A stretch of 43,916 bases of DNA from Rhodospirillaceae bacterium (lineage in GTDB: Bacteria > Pseudomonadota > Alphaproteobacteria > UBA8366), in contig PAZH01000079.1 in the NCBI GenBank assembly GCA_002716125.1, forward strand, positions 103,644 to 147,559. The letters are read 5' to 3'. The notes beneath the pieces were generated by a model. The model had not been told where the DNA came from, made no database searches, and saw nothing but the letters and a program-made list of their open reading frames with translations. Positions 15,864 to 24,485 of the stretch are shown in pieces. A program made the translations under genes and the position numbers. The stretch's first letter is position 1. Each line of letters opens with the position of its first letter.

Positions 15864-17000
15864 TTGGAAGAACAGGGCTGTTGGCTCAAGACATCGGTTG
15901 AAGGACAGTCGCTCACCGTGGAAGGCGGTGGCGATTGGACCGTGACGCGTTCCGCGCATCTCGATGGCCTGTTCGGCGGATTGATGTTCGATGGAATCCG
16001 CAACGTAACGGTCGACGTCTCCGGCCTCACCGCATTGGATACGGCGGGCGCTCACATCATTCATCGAACAATGAGCGAGTTGGATAAGCGCGGCATCGCC
16101 ACGGAACTTGCCGGGCTCGACGCGGCCTATAAGCCGCTTCTAACGATTGTCACGGAAGCGGACGATCAACCGCACGAAGCTTTGCATGAAGAGCCTCATT
16201 TTATCCTCGCGATGTTCGAGCGTGTTGGGCGCACATTTGTCGACGCGATGATCGAAGCCAAACGGCTCGTGAATTTCTTCGGCTTAACGATTATTGCATT
16301 TGGGTCTGCCATAACGAGACCGCGCCGGCTCCGTCCAATCGCGTTGATCAATCAGATCGAACAGACCGGTTTGAATGCCGTACCGATTGTTTGTCTGCTG
16401 AACTTCCTGATTGGAATCGTTATTGCCTATCAAGGGGCGGTTCAGCTTCGTCAATTCGGTGCGGAAATCTTTACCATCGACGGTTTGGCGTTCGGCATAC
16501 CGCGCGAAATCGCCGTCTTGATCACAGCGATCGTCGTTGCCGGCCGTTCCGGCTCCGCGTTTACAGCGCAGATCGGCACGATGCAGGTCAATCAAGAAGT
16601 CGACGCCTTGCGAACGGTCGGCTTTGACCCGATCGAAGTGTTGGTCCTGCCGCGTATAAACGCGTTGCTGATTACACTGCCGATGCTGGTGTTTCTGGCC
16701 GACGTGGCGGGCCTGATGGGCGGCGCCTTGATGGCGGTTTTGGCGCTTGATTTGACGCTCGGCCAATTCATGAACCGTCTCGAGGATGTCATCAGCCTTC
16801 AACATTTCCTTGTCGGTTTGGTGAAGGCACCTGTTTTTGCCTATATCATCGCGATTGTCGGGTGTTTCGAGGGATTGCGTGTCACCGGCAGTGCCGAGAG
16901 CGTCGGCAAGATGACCACGAAGTCGGTCGTTGAATCGATTGTCTTGGTGATCCTGGCAGACGCGCTATTCTCGATCTTGTTTAGCGCGTTGGGGATTTAG
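15864..17000 (+). CDS. mlaE: MlaE-family lipid ABC transporter permease with N-terminal STAS-like domain
   Basis: A 378-residue permease. Residues 1-100 form a STAS-like domain (DVSGLTALDTAGAHII), the role MlaB plays as a separate protein in E. coli; residues 115-375 are the MlaE membrane domain with about five helices, including LINQIEQTGLNAVPIVCLLNF, EIAVLITAIVVAGRSGSAFTAQ and GTMQVNQEVDALRTVGFDP, the conserved cytoplasmic coupling block. The open frame begins at 15720, but its first 48 residues look non-coding; the TTG at 15864 has GGGGAG upstream and gives the family length. It is first in mlaE-mlaF-mlaD-lipoprotein. Confidence 0.88.
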   Translation: MEEQGCWLKTSVEGQSLTVEGGGDWTVTRSAHLDGLFGGLMFDGIRNVTVDVSGLTALDTAGAHIIHRTMSELDKRGIATELAGLDAAYKPLLTIVTEADDQPHEALHEEPHFILAMFERVGRTFVDAMIEAKRLVNFFGLTIIAFGSAITRPRRLRPIALINQIEQTGLNAVPIVCLLNFLIGIVIAYQGAVQLRQFGAEIFTIDGLAFGIPREIAVLITAIVVAGRSGSAFTAQIGTMQVNQEVDALRTVGFDPIEVLVLPRINALLITLPMLVFLADVAGLMGGALMAVLALDLTLGQFMNRLEDVISLQHFLVGLVKAPVFAYIIAIVGCFEGLRVTGSAESVGKMTTKSVVESIVLVILADALFSILFSALGI

Positions 17001-17003
17001 TCA

Positions 17004-17795
17004 GTGAACGTCGAACAGGACAGCGTCATCAAAATTCGCGGCTTGCGAACGCAATTCGGCGAACAGGTTATCCACGAAGGCCTCGATTTGGATGTCCGGC
17101 GCGGCGAAGTGCTTGGCGTGGTCGGCGGCTCCGGAACCGGCAAGTCCGTCTTGTTGCGGACGATCATTGGCTTGAACAGTCCGCAGGGCGGCACGATCGA
17201 CGTCCTTGGGACAGACGTACATCGGTCGAGCGAAGCCGAACGACAGGTTCTTCGAACGCGTCTCGGCGTGCTCTTTCAGGATGGCGCCTTGTTTTCGTCT
17301 TTGACGGTTTGCGAAAACATCCAAGTGCCGATGCGTGAGCATTTACGGATGCCGCTTGGGCTGATGGATGAATTGGCGGCCTTGAAAATCGCCATGGTGG
17401 GACTGCCGCCGAATGCAGGGCCTAAGTTCCCGTCAGAACTTTCCGGCGGGATGCGCAAACGCGCAGGGTTGGCGCGTGCTTTGTCCGTTGATCCGGAGAT
17501 CATCTTCCTGGACGAGCCGACGGCGGGGCTCGATCCGATTGGTGCCGCCGCCTTCGATCGCCTGATCCGGGAACTGCAGTCGAGTTTGGGATTGACCGTC
17601 TTCATGGTGACCCATGACTTAGACAGTTTGACGGCCATCTGTGACCGTATTGCTGTTCTTGTTGAGAAAAAGATACGGGTGGCGACTATGGCGGAACACA
17701 TGGACGATCCGCATCCGTGGATTCAAGAATATTTCAAGGGGCCGCGTGCCCGGGCGGCGTTGAACGCGAAGTCCGGACAGGCAGAAATGGTGTAG
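17004..17795 (+). CDS. mlaF: Lipid ABC transporter ATP-binding protein
   Basis: A 263-residue ABC ATPase. Walker A is GGSGTGKSVLLRTI (about 44-57), the signature is LSGGMRKRAGLARAL and Walker B is PEIIFLDEPTAGLDP, with the switch His in MVTHDLD. The signature with MRKRA is characteristic of MlaF-type ATPases. Translation starts at GTG, three bases after mlaE, with GGGGAT upstream. It would power the movement of phospholipid between the inner and outer membranes together with MlaE and MlaD. Confidence 0.93.
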   Translation: MNVEQDSVIKIRGLRTQFGEQVIHEGLDLDVRRGEVLGVVGGSGTGKSVLLRTIIGLNSPQGGTIDVLGTDVHRSSEAERQVLRTRLGVLFQDGALFSSLTVCENIQVPMREHLRMPLGLMDELAALKIAMVGLPPNAGPKFPSELSGGMRKRAGLARALSVDPEIIFLDEPTAGLDPIGAAAFDRLIRELQSSLGLTVFMVTHDLDSLTAICDRIAVLVEKKIRVATMAEHMDDPHPWIQEYFKGPRARAALNAKSGQAEMV

Positions 17796-17799
17796 TCAT

Positions 17800-19065
17800 A
17801 TGGAAACGCGTGCCAGCTATATCGTCATCGGTATCTTTACGCTTGTGGTGTTCATCGGAGGTGCAATCGCCGTTATTTGGATGGCGGGCGTGCAGTTCGA
17901 CGAAGAAGTGGCGCAATACGATGCGTATTTCGAAGGATCCGTAACAGGTCTTAGCCCCGGCAATCAGGTCCGATACCGAGGTGTCCCGTTTGGAATTGTG
18001 ACCGGCATGCGGATCGACCCGAAGAATGTCGAACGGGTAAAGGTCACAATCGAAGTTCCGAATGAGCCGCCGATTAAGACCGATGCCGTCGCTTCCCTTG
18101 AATATCAAGGAATCACGGGCGTTGCGTATGTCCAAATATCTGGCGGGACACAAGAAGCGCCGGTTCTGGAAACTCAAAGCGGTGAAGATAATCCGGTGAT
18201 CGAAACCGCCCCCTCTCAGCTCGATGTGGTGCTGGAGAAAGCACCGGAACTTGTCACGCGCTTCATCGCGTTGGTGGACCGTGCGAATCAACTCTTTAAT
18301 CCGGCCAATCAGAAACGCTTTGCGGGTATCCTGGAAAACGTCGAAGGGTTTACGGGCGCCTTATCCGATAGCTCCGGCGACATTCGGACGATGATGAAGA
18401 ATGGCGCTTCTTCATTGGGTGAGGTCCAGGCGGCCGCGTCGGAAGCGAAGGCCGCTCTATCGAAGATACGCGGCAGTACGGACCGAATGACGGGAGATGC
18501 GGAGCTTGCCATGCGCGACGCGCGCGCTTTGGTCGCCGATCTCCGGACGCAAGTCGATCAGCTGGCTAAGGAAATCGGTGATACGTTGGGCGATGTGCGT
18601 GGCAGCGTCAACCGGGTAAGCACGGGTGTCGAGACGAGTGTTGGCGAAGTCACGAAAGGCGTGAGTAAAGTTTCCGACGAGGCGACGGTGACATTGGCGG
18701 AAGTGAGGCGCTTGGCGTCCGAGCTTCGGGTAAGCGCTTTGGAATTCACCGGCGGTATGGGGAAGGCCCTCGAATCCATTCAACGCGAGATGGATGGAAT
18801 CGGTGGGGAGACGCAGTCTGCGATCAAGACATTGAATGTCTCCGCAGGCCATGTTGGCGATGCTGCCGAACAACTAGCGGCATTTATCAAAGAGAACCGG
18901 ACCCCGGTCGAAGATTTTACCGGTTCGGGTTTGTACGAATTAACGCAGCTCTTGTCCGAAACCCGCGTTTTGGTCGGTGCCTTGTCGCGCATTTCAGCGC
19001 AGATCGAACAGAATCCCGCACAGTTCCTTTTCGGGGAAACACAACGCGGTATCGAGGTGAAATAG
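17800..19065 (+). CDS. mlaD: MCE/MlaD family substrate-binding protein
   Basis: A 421-residue membrane-anchored periplasmic protein. One helix at about 8-30 (YIVIGIFTLVVFIGGAIAVI) precedes an MCE domain (about 38-115), where GLSPGNQVRYRGVPFGIVTG is the typical opening. The remaining 300 residues are mostly helical with heptad-like alanine, leucine and valine (for example QVDQLAKEIGDTLGDVRG), so a long coiled-coil extension is likely. This is much longer than E. coli MlaD and suits the long-tailed MCE proteins that can form a tube toward the outer membrane. Four bases separate it from mlaF. Confidence 0.9.
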   Translation: METRASYIVIGIFTLVVFIGGAIAVIWMAGVQFDEEVAQYDAYFEGSVTGLSPGNQVRYRGVPFGIVTGMRIDPKNVERVKVTIEVPNEPPIKTDAVASLEYQGITGVAYVQISGGTQEAPVLETQSGEDNPVIETAPSQLDVVLEKAPELVTRFIALVDRANQLFNPANQKRFAGILENVEGFTGALSDSSGDIRTMMKNGASSLGEVQAAASEAKAALSKIRGSTDRMTGDAELAMRDARALVADLRTQVDQLAKEIGDTLGDVRGSVNRVSTGVETSVGEVTKGVSKVSDEATVTLAEVRRLASELRVSALEFTGGMGKALESIQREMDGIGGETQSAIKTLNVSAGHVGDAAEQLAAFIKENRTPVEDFTGSGLYELTQLLSETRVLVGALSRISAQIEQNPAQFLFGETQRGIEVK

Positions 19066-19067
19066 TC

Positions 19068-19763
19068 ATGAATTTCAAAACCGGATCTTGCCTGAAATTT
19101 GTGTGCCTTGTGGCGTTTATCGCGACCGCAAGTGGTTGCTCTATTCCAATCCCGGGAGGTGGGCCGGCGCCGCGGCACTACGTCCTGACGCCGAAGAGCA
19201 CGTTCCCGCAGGATTTGCCGAAAGCCGATTGGCAGATTTTGATCGAGACTCCGGTCGCTGCCGCGGGATTGAGCACGGCACGTATCCCGTTGCAGGACAG
19301 TCCAATCGAGCTGCGTTACTTCAGCCTTGCGAAGTGGACGGATTTCGCACCGAAGATGGTTCAAACTTTGATGGTCGAGTCGTTCGAAAACTCGAAGAAA
19401 ATCGTCGGTGTCGGCCGGGAGCAAATTGGCCTGCGTTCGGATTTTATCTTGAAGACGGAGCTGCGTGAATTCCAGGCGGAGTACAAAGATCGACTGCCAA
19501 CGGAAACATCCACACTTTCTTCGGCAAGCACACCACCGACAATTCGTGTGCGCATAAACGCCAAGCTGGTGAAAATGCCTCGGCGCGAAATTATTGCGTC
19601 CGAAACCTTCGAACGGAAAGTGCCCGCAACACGGAATTCGATGGAGGCTATCATTGGAGCCTTCGACGAAAGCCTTGGAAAGGTCCTGAAAGCGATCGTT
19701 ATCTGGACTCTGAACAACGGCGATGCGAATAAGCCGGAACGGCTTCGCACGCCAAAATCCTAA
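19068..19763 (+). CDS. ABC transport auxiliary lipoprotein (PqiC-like)
   Basis: A 231-residue lipoprotein. The signal ends in the lipobox IATASGC, making Cys24 the lipidated residue. The segment RHYVLTP soon after is typical of the ABC-type transport auxiliary lipoprotein family (PqiC/DUF330-like); later blocks IELRYFSLAKWTDFAPKMVQ and SDFILKTELREFQ match its beta-rich domain. In this family the lipoprotein is thought to sit in the outer membrane and meet the MCE protein. It starts two bases after mlaD, making it the fourth member of the transport operon and a substitute for the soluble carrier MlaC, which is absent here. Confidence 0.85.
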   Translation: MNFKTGSCLKFVCLVAFIATASGCSIPIPGGGPAPRHYVLTPKSTFPQDLPKADWQILIETPVAAAGLSTARIPLQDSPIELRYFSLAKWTDFAPKMVQTLMVESFENSKKIVGVGREQIGLRSDFILKTELREFQAEYKDRLPTETSTLSSASTPPTIRVRINAKLVKMPRREIIASETFERKVPATRNSMEAIIGAFDESLGKVLKAIVIWTLNNGDANKPERLRTPKS

Positions 19764-19780
19764 ACCTATCTGGAGCAAAC

Positions 19781-21118
19781 ATGTCGCACGTATTTCACAG
19801 ACAGGCCAAAACCGTCCCGCGCGTCGCCGCCAGTGGCGATGGTGTCTACATTACGGATACCGAGGGAAACAAATTCCTCGACGCCTCCGGAGGTGCTGCG
19901 GTTTCGTGCTTGGGGCATAGTCATCCGAAGGTTCTGCAGGCTATTCGCGATCAGATTGACGCTATTCCGTTTGCGCATACGGGGTTCTTTACGTCGAAAC
20001 CCGCGGAAGATTTGGCGGATAAGCTTATAGAGACGGCACCGGGCGGGCTGGAGAAGGTCTACTACGTTTCGGGCGGATCGGAAGCGGTAGAGGCAGCGTT
20101 GAAGATGGCGCGCCAGTACTATCTTGAGATCGGACAACCGCAACGCCGGCATCTGATCACACGGCGGCAGAGCTATCATGGCAACACATTGGGCGCACTC
20201 GCAGCCGGTGGAAATATGTGGCGCCGCGAACCTTTCGAGCCGTTGTTGATCGAAACGCACAATATCGCACCTTGTTTTGAATACCGTGAAAAACGCGCGG
20301 ATGAGAGCGAAGAAGAATACGGTCTCCGCGTTGCGAACGAATTGGAAGCGAAAATACTTGAGCTCGGTGAAGATAGCGTCATGGCGTTTATTGCGGAACC
20401 TGTTGTCGGTGCGACGGCGGGTGCGGTGACGGCGACGCCAGGTTACTTCAAGCGGGTTCGCGAAATCTGCGATCAATACGGCGTGCTGCTCATCCTCGAT
20501 GAAGTGATGTGCGGTATGGGGCGAACGGGCAGTCTTTATGCTTATGAGCAAGAAGGTATTACGCCCGACCTGCTGACGTGCGCTAAAGGCTTGGGCGCGG
20601 GTTATCAGCCGATCGGCGCGACCATGCTTTCGGATAAGGTTTTTGCGGCGATCCGCGATGGGTCCGGCTTCTTCCAACACGGTCACACTTATATGGGACA
20701 CCCTGTTGCCTGTGCGGCCGCGCTGGCGGTACAGAATGCGATTGAGGAAGAGAACCTCATTCCACGCGTGAAGGAGATGGGACTTCGCCTAAACGAAGCG
20801 CTCGGCGAGCGTTTTGGGAATCATCATCATGTCGGCGATATTCGCGGAAGAGGTCTGTTCCAGGCCATTGAGCTGGTATCGGATCGTGGCTCCAAAGAGC
20901 CGTTCGACCCGGCATTGAAGGTCAACGCGAAGGTGAAGCAAGAAGTGATGAAGCGTGGACTGATCTGTTATCCGATGGGTGGCACGATCGACGGTGTGCG
21001 GGGCGATCATGTGCTGCTTGCGCCGCCGTTCATTGTTGAAGGTGTCCATATCGAAGAGCTTGTGGAGAAGCTCGGCGATTCAGTGGACGCGGCTATCGAG
21101 TCCTCACAAAACGCATGA
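19781..21118 (+). CDS. Class III PLP-dependent aminotransferase
   Basis: A 445-residue fold-type I aminotransferase of class III (ornithine/omega-amino acid family). Features in order: YITDTEGNKFLDASGGAAV, VSGGSEAVEAALKMARQYY for the phosphate, SYHGNTLGALA, AFIAEPVVGATAG, LILDEVMCGMGRTG and the PLP lysine in TCAKGLGAGYQPIGA. GGAG precedes the ATG by six bases. It lies 17 bases after the mla lipoprotein gene and overlaps the next gene by ATGA. The amino donor is not determined; the operon link to lipid transport is unexplained and may be only positional. Confidence 0.9.
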   Translation: MSHVFHRQAKTVPRVAASGDGVYITDTEGNKFLDASGGAAVSCLGHSHPKVLQAIRDQIDAIPFAHTGFFTSKPAEDLADKLIETAPGGLEKVYYVSGGSEAVEAALKMARQYYLEIGQPQRRHLITRRQSYHGNTLGALAAGGNMWRREPFEPLLIETHNIAPCFEYREKRADESEEEYGLRVANELEAKILELGEDSVMAFIAEPVVGATAGAVTATPGYFKRVREICDQYGVLLILDEVMCGMGRTGSLYAYEQEGITPDLLTCAKGLGAGYQPIGATMLSDKVFAAIRDGSGFFQHGHTYMGHPVACAAALAVQNAIEEENLIPRVKEMGLRLNEALGERFGNHHHVGDIRGRGLFQAIELVSDRGSKEPFDPALKVNAKVKQEVMKRGLICYPMGGTIDGVRGDHVLLAPPFIVEGVHIEELVEKLGDSVDAAIESSQNA

Positions 21119-22086
21119 GTCGGTCATTAACTGCGCGGGCGATACTGTTCGCGTGCGCGCTTATCTTCGCGGGGCCTGCCGCATCTCAAGAAGACGCACC
21201 GAAGCAGTTCGTCGTCGGGGGCGGTACGCCTTTCGGCTATTATTTTGGATTGGCCGGTGCAGTTTGCGCGGCTCTCAATGGTCGAAATGATGCAAAATTT
21301 CGATGCTTAAATGTCGCGAACGGCGACTCAGCGACGAATCTCCGCGAAGTGGACGAAGGGCTTATCGACTTCGCTTTTGTGCAATCGGATTGGCTCTACC
21401 GGGCGTCGCGCGGCAAGGGGCGATACCGCTCTGCCGGTCCGAATAATGAGCTGCGGTCGATCTTGTCTGTGCCGGCGGAAATGCTGACGATCTTGGCCCA
21501 TCCGAACGCCGGTGCGAAAGCCATTACGCAACTGGCCGGACGTCGTATCGGTTATAATGCGCCGAACAGTTATTCCTATCTCCTTATGCGGGCCGCGGTT
21601 GAGGCGGCACGCATTGATGTTCTCGATTCCGCGCCCGAGCTAGAGGCAAATGCGAATATCTCAAGCCAGATTTGCCGGGGGCGGATCGACGCGATGGTAA
21701 CCGTAGAACGGCATCCAAGCGCATCTCTCGCGGGCTTGATTGGACAGTGCGCTCTGACGTTGGTGTCGCTCGACCAACCTGTTATCAACCAAGCATTGAC
21801 GGAAAGACCCGATCTCACGCCATTCCGGATCAAGACCGGCAGCTACCCGGGAATAGAAACGGATATCGATACTTTCGGGCTGATGGCTGTATTGGTGACG
21901 CAAAGCAGCGCGTCCGTACCTTTAATTGAAGCGGTAATGAAGGCGTTGTTCGAAAGAGGTTCGAATGAAGCGTCGGCACCGTTGTTTAAAGCGCCATCAT
22001 CAGACGAATTAAAACGAACCGAAGATGTCGCCCCGCTTCATTCGGCGGCCGAAGCCTACTTCCGACAAATGGGCTGGACCCAATAG
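21115..22086 (+). CDS. TAXI family TRAP transporter solute-binding protein (orphan)
   Basis: A 323-residue periplasmic binding protein of the TAXI group. A signal peptide (MSRSLTARAILFACALIF then AGPAAS) is followed by FVVGGGTPFGYYFGLAGAVC, CLNVANGDSATNLREVDEG and DFAFVQSDWLYRAS, which are TAXI hallmarks. TAXI proteins feed TRAP permeases with 4TM-12TM fusions, but no such permease is in this window. The start overlaps the aminotransferase stop by four bases (ATGA), so the two are translationally coupled and may act on the same compound. Confidence 0.85.
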   Translation: MSRSLTARAILFACALIFAGPAASQEDAPKQFVVGGGTPFGYYFGLAGAVCAALNGRNDAKFRCLNVANGDSATNLREVDEGLIDFAFVQSDWLYRASRGKGRYRSAGPNNELRSILSVPAEMLTILAHPNAGAKAITQLAGRRIGYNAPNSYSYLLMRAAVEAARIDVLDSAPELEANANISSQICRGRIDAMVTVERHPSASLAGLIGQCALTLVSLDQPVINQALTERPDLTPFRIKTGSYPGIETDIDTFGLMAVLVTQSSASVPLIEAVMKALFERGSNEASAPLFKAPSSDELKRTEDVAPLHSAAEAYFRQMGWTQ

Positions 22087-22105
22087 ATGGCCGCCGCGTC
22101 GGCCG

Positions 22106-24310
22106 CTAATTGAAATAACCCGATATCTCTTGTTGGCGGATAGGAAGGTCCGGATTCTCGAGGTTTCCGGCGGCACCCCTTTGCGCGGGTGCTGTTGCCT
22201 CTCGGGAGGCGGCCCGCGCGGGCCGTCGCGATGGGAGTGGTTGCTGCGCAAGCGACGTCAGCGATTTTGTTTGCGAAGAAATGGGAGCGTCCGGATTGAG
22301 AAGGGCCGGCCCTCCGATTGGAGGTGACGAGCGGGCAGGTGTCGGCTTTTTATTATTGAACGGGTTTTGTTGCGCGGAGATCGGTGCGTCCGGATTGAGG
22401 TTGCCGGTACTCCCGATGACGGGTGCGGGGCCGGTCGGCGCGGGGGTTGGCGAGCGAGAGGCCAAAGGGTTGGGTTGCGCCGTGATAGGCGCATCTGGAT
22501 TCAGCGCACCGGGGCTGCCGATAACAGGCGCTGGCCCGGCCGGTGCCAGCGCCGGCGATGGAGAGGTCAAAGGATTAGGTTGCGCCGTAATGGGTGCGTC
22601 GGGATTTAGGGTACCGGGGTCGCCGACGACAGGCGCAGGCGTTGTTGGTGCGGGAGTCGGTGAAGCGGTGGCCAAAGGATTGGGTCGGGCCGTGATAGGG
22701 GCGTCGGGATTCAGCGCACCCGCGGCACCGATGACGGGCGCTGGCGTCGCGGTCGCTGGTGCCGGCGCGGTCAAGGGATTGGCCTGTGCGGTTATGGGAG
22801 CATCCGGATTCAGCAATGCGGTTTTGCCGATCGGTGGCGCCGTTTCTTCCGAGGCTTTGGGCGCTTCGGGCGCGCTTTGCTCGGAAAACGTATCGTTCGG
22901 ATTGAGGGACGGCGGCGTAATTCCGGTCGCGGCCGCAGGAGGCGCGAGCGCGGGGGCATTGGGGTCTAAGACCGGCGCATTCGGATTGAGTGCCGGCGCA
23001 TTCGGGTCGAGTGCGGGCGCGTTCGGGTCCAGAGCGGGGGCATTTGGATCAAGTGCCGGTGCATTGGGATTTAAAACGGGTAGCGTTGGATCGGGCGGCG
23101 TCAAAGATGGCGCTGTGGGTGCCGTCCCGGTGGTGGGCGCAATGACCGGTCCGCCTACGGGTGGCGCTTGGATGGCTAAAGGTTTGGTGGGGTCGAGCGC
23201 GGGCGAGCCGGCGACCGCGGGAGCGGTTCCGGGGTCGAGGACCGGTTTGGTGGGATCGAGAATTGGGGCGGTGGGGTTCAGTGCCGCCGTCGGTGCCGGT
23301 GCGGCGGCATCATTCGGGTTAAGAATGGGCGCCGTCGGATTGAGTGGTGCCGGATCTCCGCCCGGCACGAGAACCGGTCCGCCAACGGGCGATACCGGCG
23401 CGGCATCTGGCGTTGGCGGCGCGGAACCGGGCACGAGGGGCGCAGCGCCCGGCACCAGTGGACCGGTGATGCCAGGTATGGCGGGCAGCGCGCCTTCGCC
23501 CGCGGACAAGGGTGCGTTGGGATCGAGAATAGGTTGGGAGGGCGTTATACCCTCTTGGGTCGGGTCGAATTTTTGCTGTTCGCCCCGGGTTGTAATCTTG
23601 CCGGGTGCTTGACCGCGCAAAAGCGCGAGGTAGACCGAATCGGCGGATTTTCGGTCACAATCCTTACAAAAGTCGATATCGTCGCTGTGCTGCCCCTTCG
23701 TGACCCCGATGATATCGCCTTCGGGGCCTATGACCGTATAGCGCCAATTACCGCCGACGGTGTTGAAACACTTCTGCATCTTCTCGAGTAGGAAAAGCGG
23801 ACCAGGCTCAAGTGTGCCGTCCTCAGACAGGCTAATGGACGGCGTCGCCATAGCGACACCGCTGGTGATCGGCGCGTCCGGCGCGGCGGAAAGTGTCGTG
23901 AGGGTCCGGTCGTTCGCAAAGACCGCGACGTATCGGTTGCCGTGAACCGCGGAGAAGAACGGGTTGGCATCGAGCCGGGACCAACCTTCGAAGAGATTCG
24001 CCAGACGATGTCCGGAATTTTTGTACCGCATTTTGTCGCGCAGGCATGTGAAGGCGGAGGATGCGACGTTCGGCGGTAACGTGGCACCATCCTTAATCTT
24101 GCAGATCGTTTCGGTATAAAGGCTCGGTTCGGGCGCCTTTGCGGCAACCGCTTCGGATTTATCCGGGGTGTCGGCAGCGGAGGACACCTTCGGATCACCT
24201 GCGGCCGCCGTTCCGTCTTCGTCGCCGGCACAACCCGAGATGGCCAATCCGATACAGATCAACACGGCTGAAAGCGCCGCATATCGTCCCGTGTGGGACC
24301 GGTTTTTCAT
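22106..24310 (-). CDS. Proline-rich repeat lipoprotein of unknown function
   Basis: A 734-residue predicted lipoprotein. The signal ends in LAISGC (Cys27). Residues about 60-240 look folded and contain a cysteine-rich segment (FCKDCDRKS). From about 250 to the end the chain is low-complexity: six tandem 7-residue units of the (D/N)PNAPxL kind, then seven longer units of 30-36 residues each built round NPDAPI(T/S)A, the last being NPDLPIRQQ. The extended Pro/Ala-rich part could span the periplasm or the surface layer. I do not recognise the folded domain. It diverges from the FGE-like gene and converges on the TAXI gene with 19 bases between. Confidence 0.8.
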   Translation of the reverse strand: MKNRSHTGRYAALSAVLICIGLAISGCAGDEDGTAAAGDPKVSSAADTPDKSEAVAAKAPEPSLYTETICKIKDGATLPPNVASSAFTCLRDKMRYKNSGHRLANLFEGWSRLDANPFFSAVHGNRYVAVFANDRTLTTLSAAPDAPITSGVAMATPSISLSEDGTLEPGPLFLLEKMQKCFNTVGGNWRYTVIGPEGDIIGVTKGQHSDDIDFCKDCDRKSADSVYLALLRGQAPGKITTRGEQQKFDPTQEGITPSQPILDPNAPLSAGEGALPAIPGITGPLVPGAAPLVPGSAPPTPDAAPVSPVGGPVLVPGGDPAPLNPTAPILNPNDAAAPAPTAALNPTAPILDPTKPVLDPGTAPAVAGSPALDPTKPLAIQAPPVGGPVIAPTTGTAPTAPSLTPPDPTLPVLNPNAPALDPNAPALDPNAPALDPNAPALNPNAPVLDPNAPALAPPAAATGITPPSLNPNDTFSEQSAPEAPKASEETAPPIGKTALLNPDAPITAQANPLTAPAPATATPAPVIGAAGALNPDAPITARPNPLATASPTPAPTTPAPVVGDPGTLNPDAPITAQPNPLTSPSPALAPAGPAPVIGSPGALNPDAPITAQPNPLASRSPTPAPTGPAPVIGSTGNLNPDAPISAQQNPFNNKKPTPARSSPPIGGPALLNPDAPISSQTKSLTSLAQQPLPSRRPARAASREATAPAQRGAAGNLENPDLPIRQQEISGYFN
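22150..23120 (-). repeat. Coding tandem repeats in the proline-rich lipoprotein
   Basis: On the coding strand, 21-base units encode (D/N)PNAPxL (about 22950-23090), and roughly 100-base units encode NPDAPI modules (about 22150-22830). The units differ by synonymous and conservative changes, so the array is not freshly amplified, but several units are close enough to allow slippage or recombination. Confidence 0.75.
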
Positions 24311-24485
24311 CCGGCTGCTTCGCCCTTTGTTCCCTTTAACTCTCTATTTCTACATCGAATTCGGAACTGAAACAATTTCGATCACGTCTCGGCGATAAAG
24401 GGCGTGGATACCTAGCTACCGCTGCGTGTGAGTGGCAGAGTGTCGTCAGGAATTGAAACAGCTACCGAAAATTGTGGCGACGAAA

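Noticed and set aside
22281-23612. 443-codon Gly-rich open frame on the plus strand
   Set aside because: It is the antisense of the proline-rich repeat lipoprotein; Pro/Ala codons read backwards give Gly/Ala and no stops. The minus-strand product has a lipobox and a folded domain, and this one has neither.
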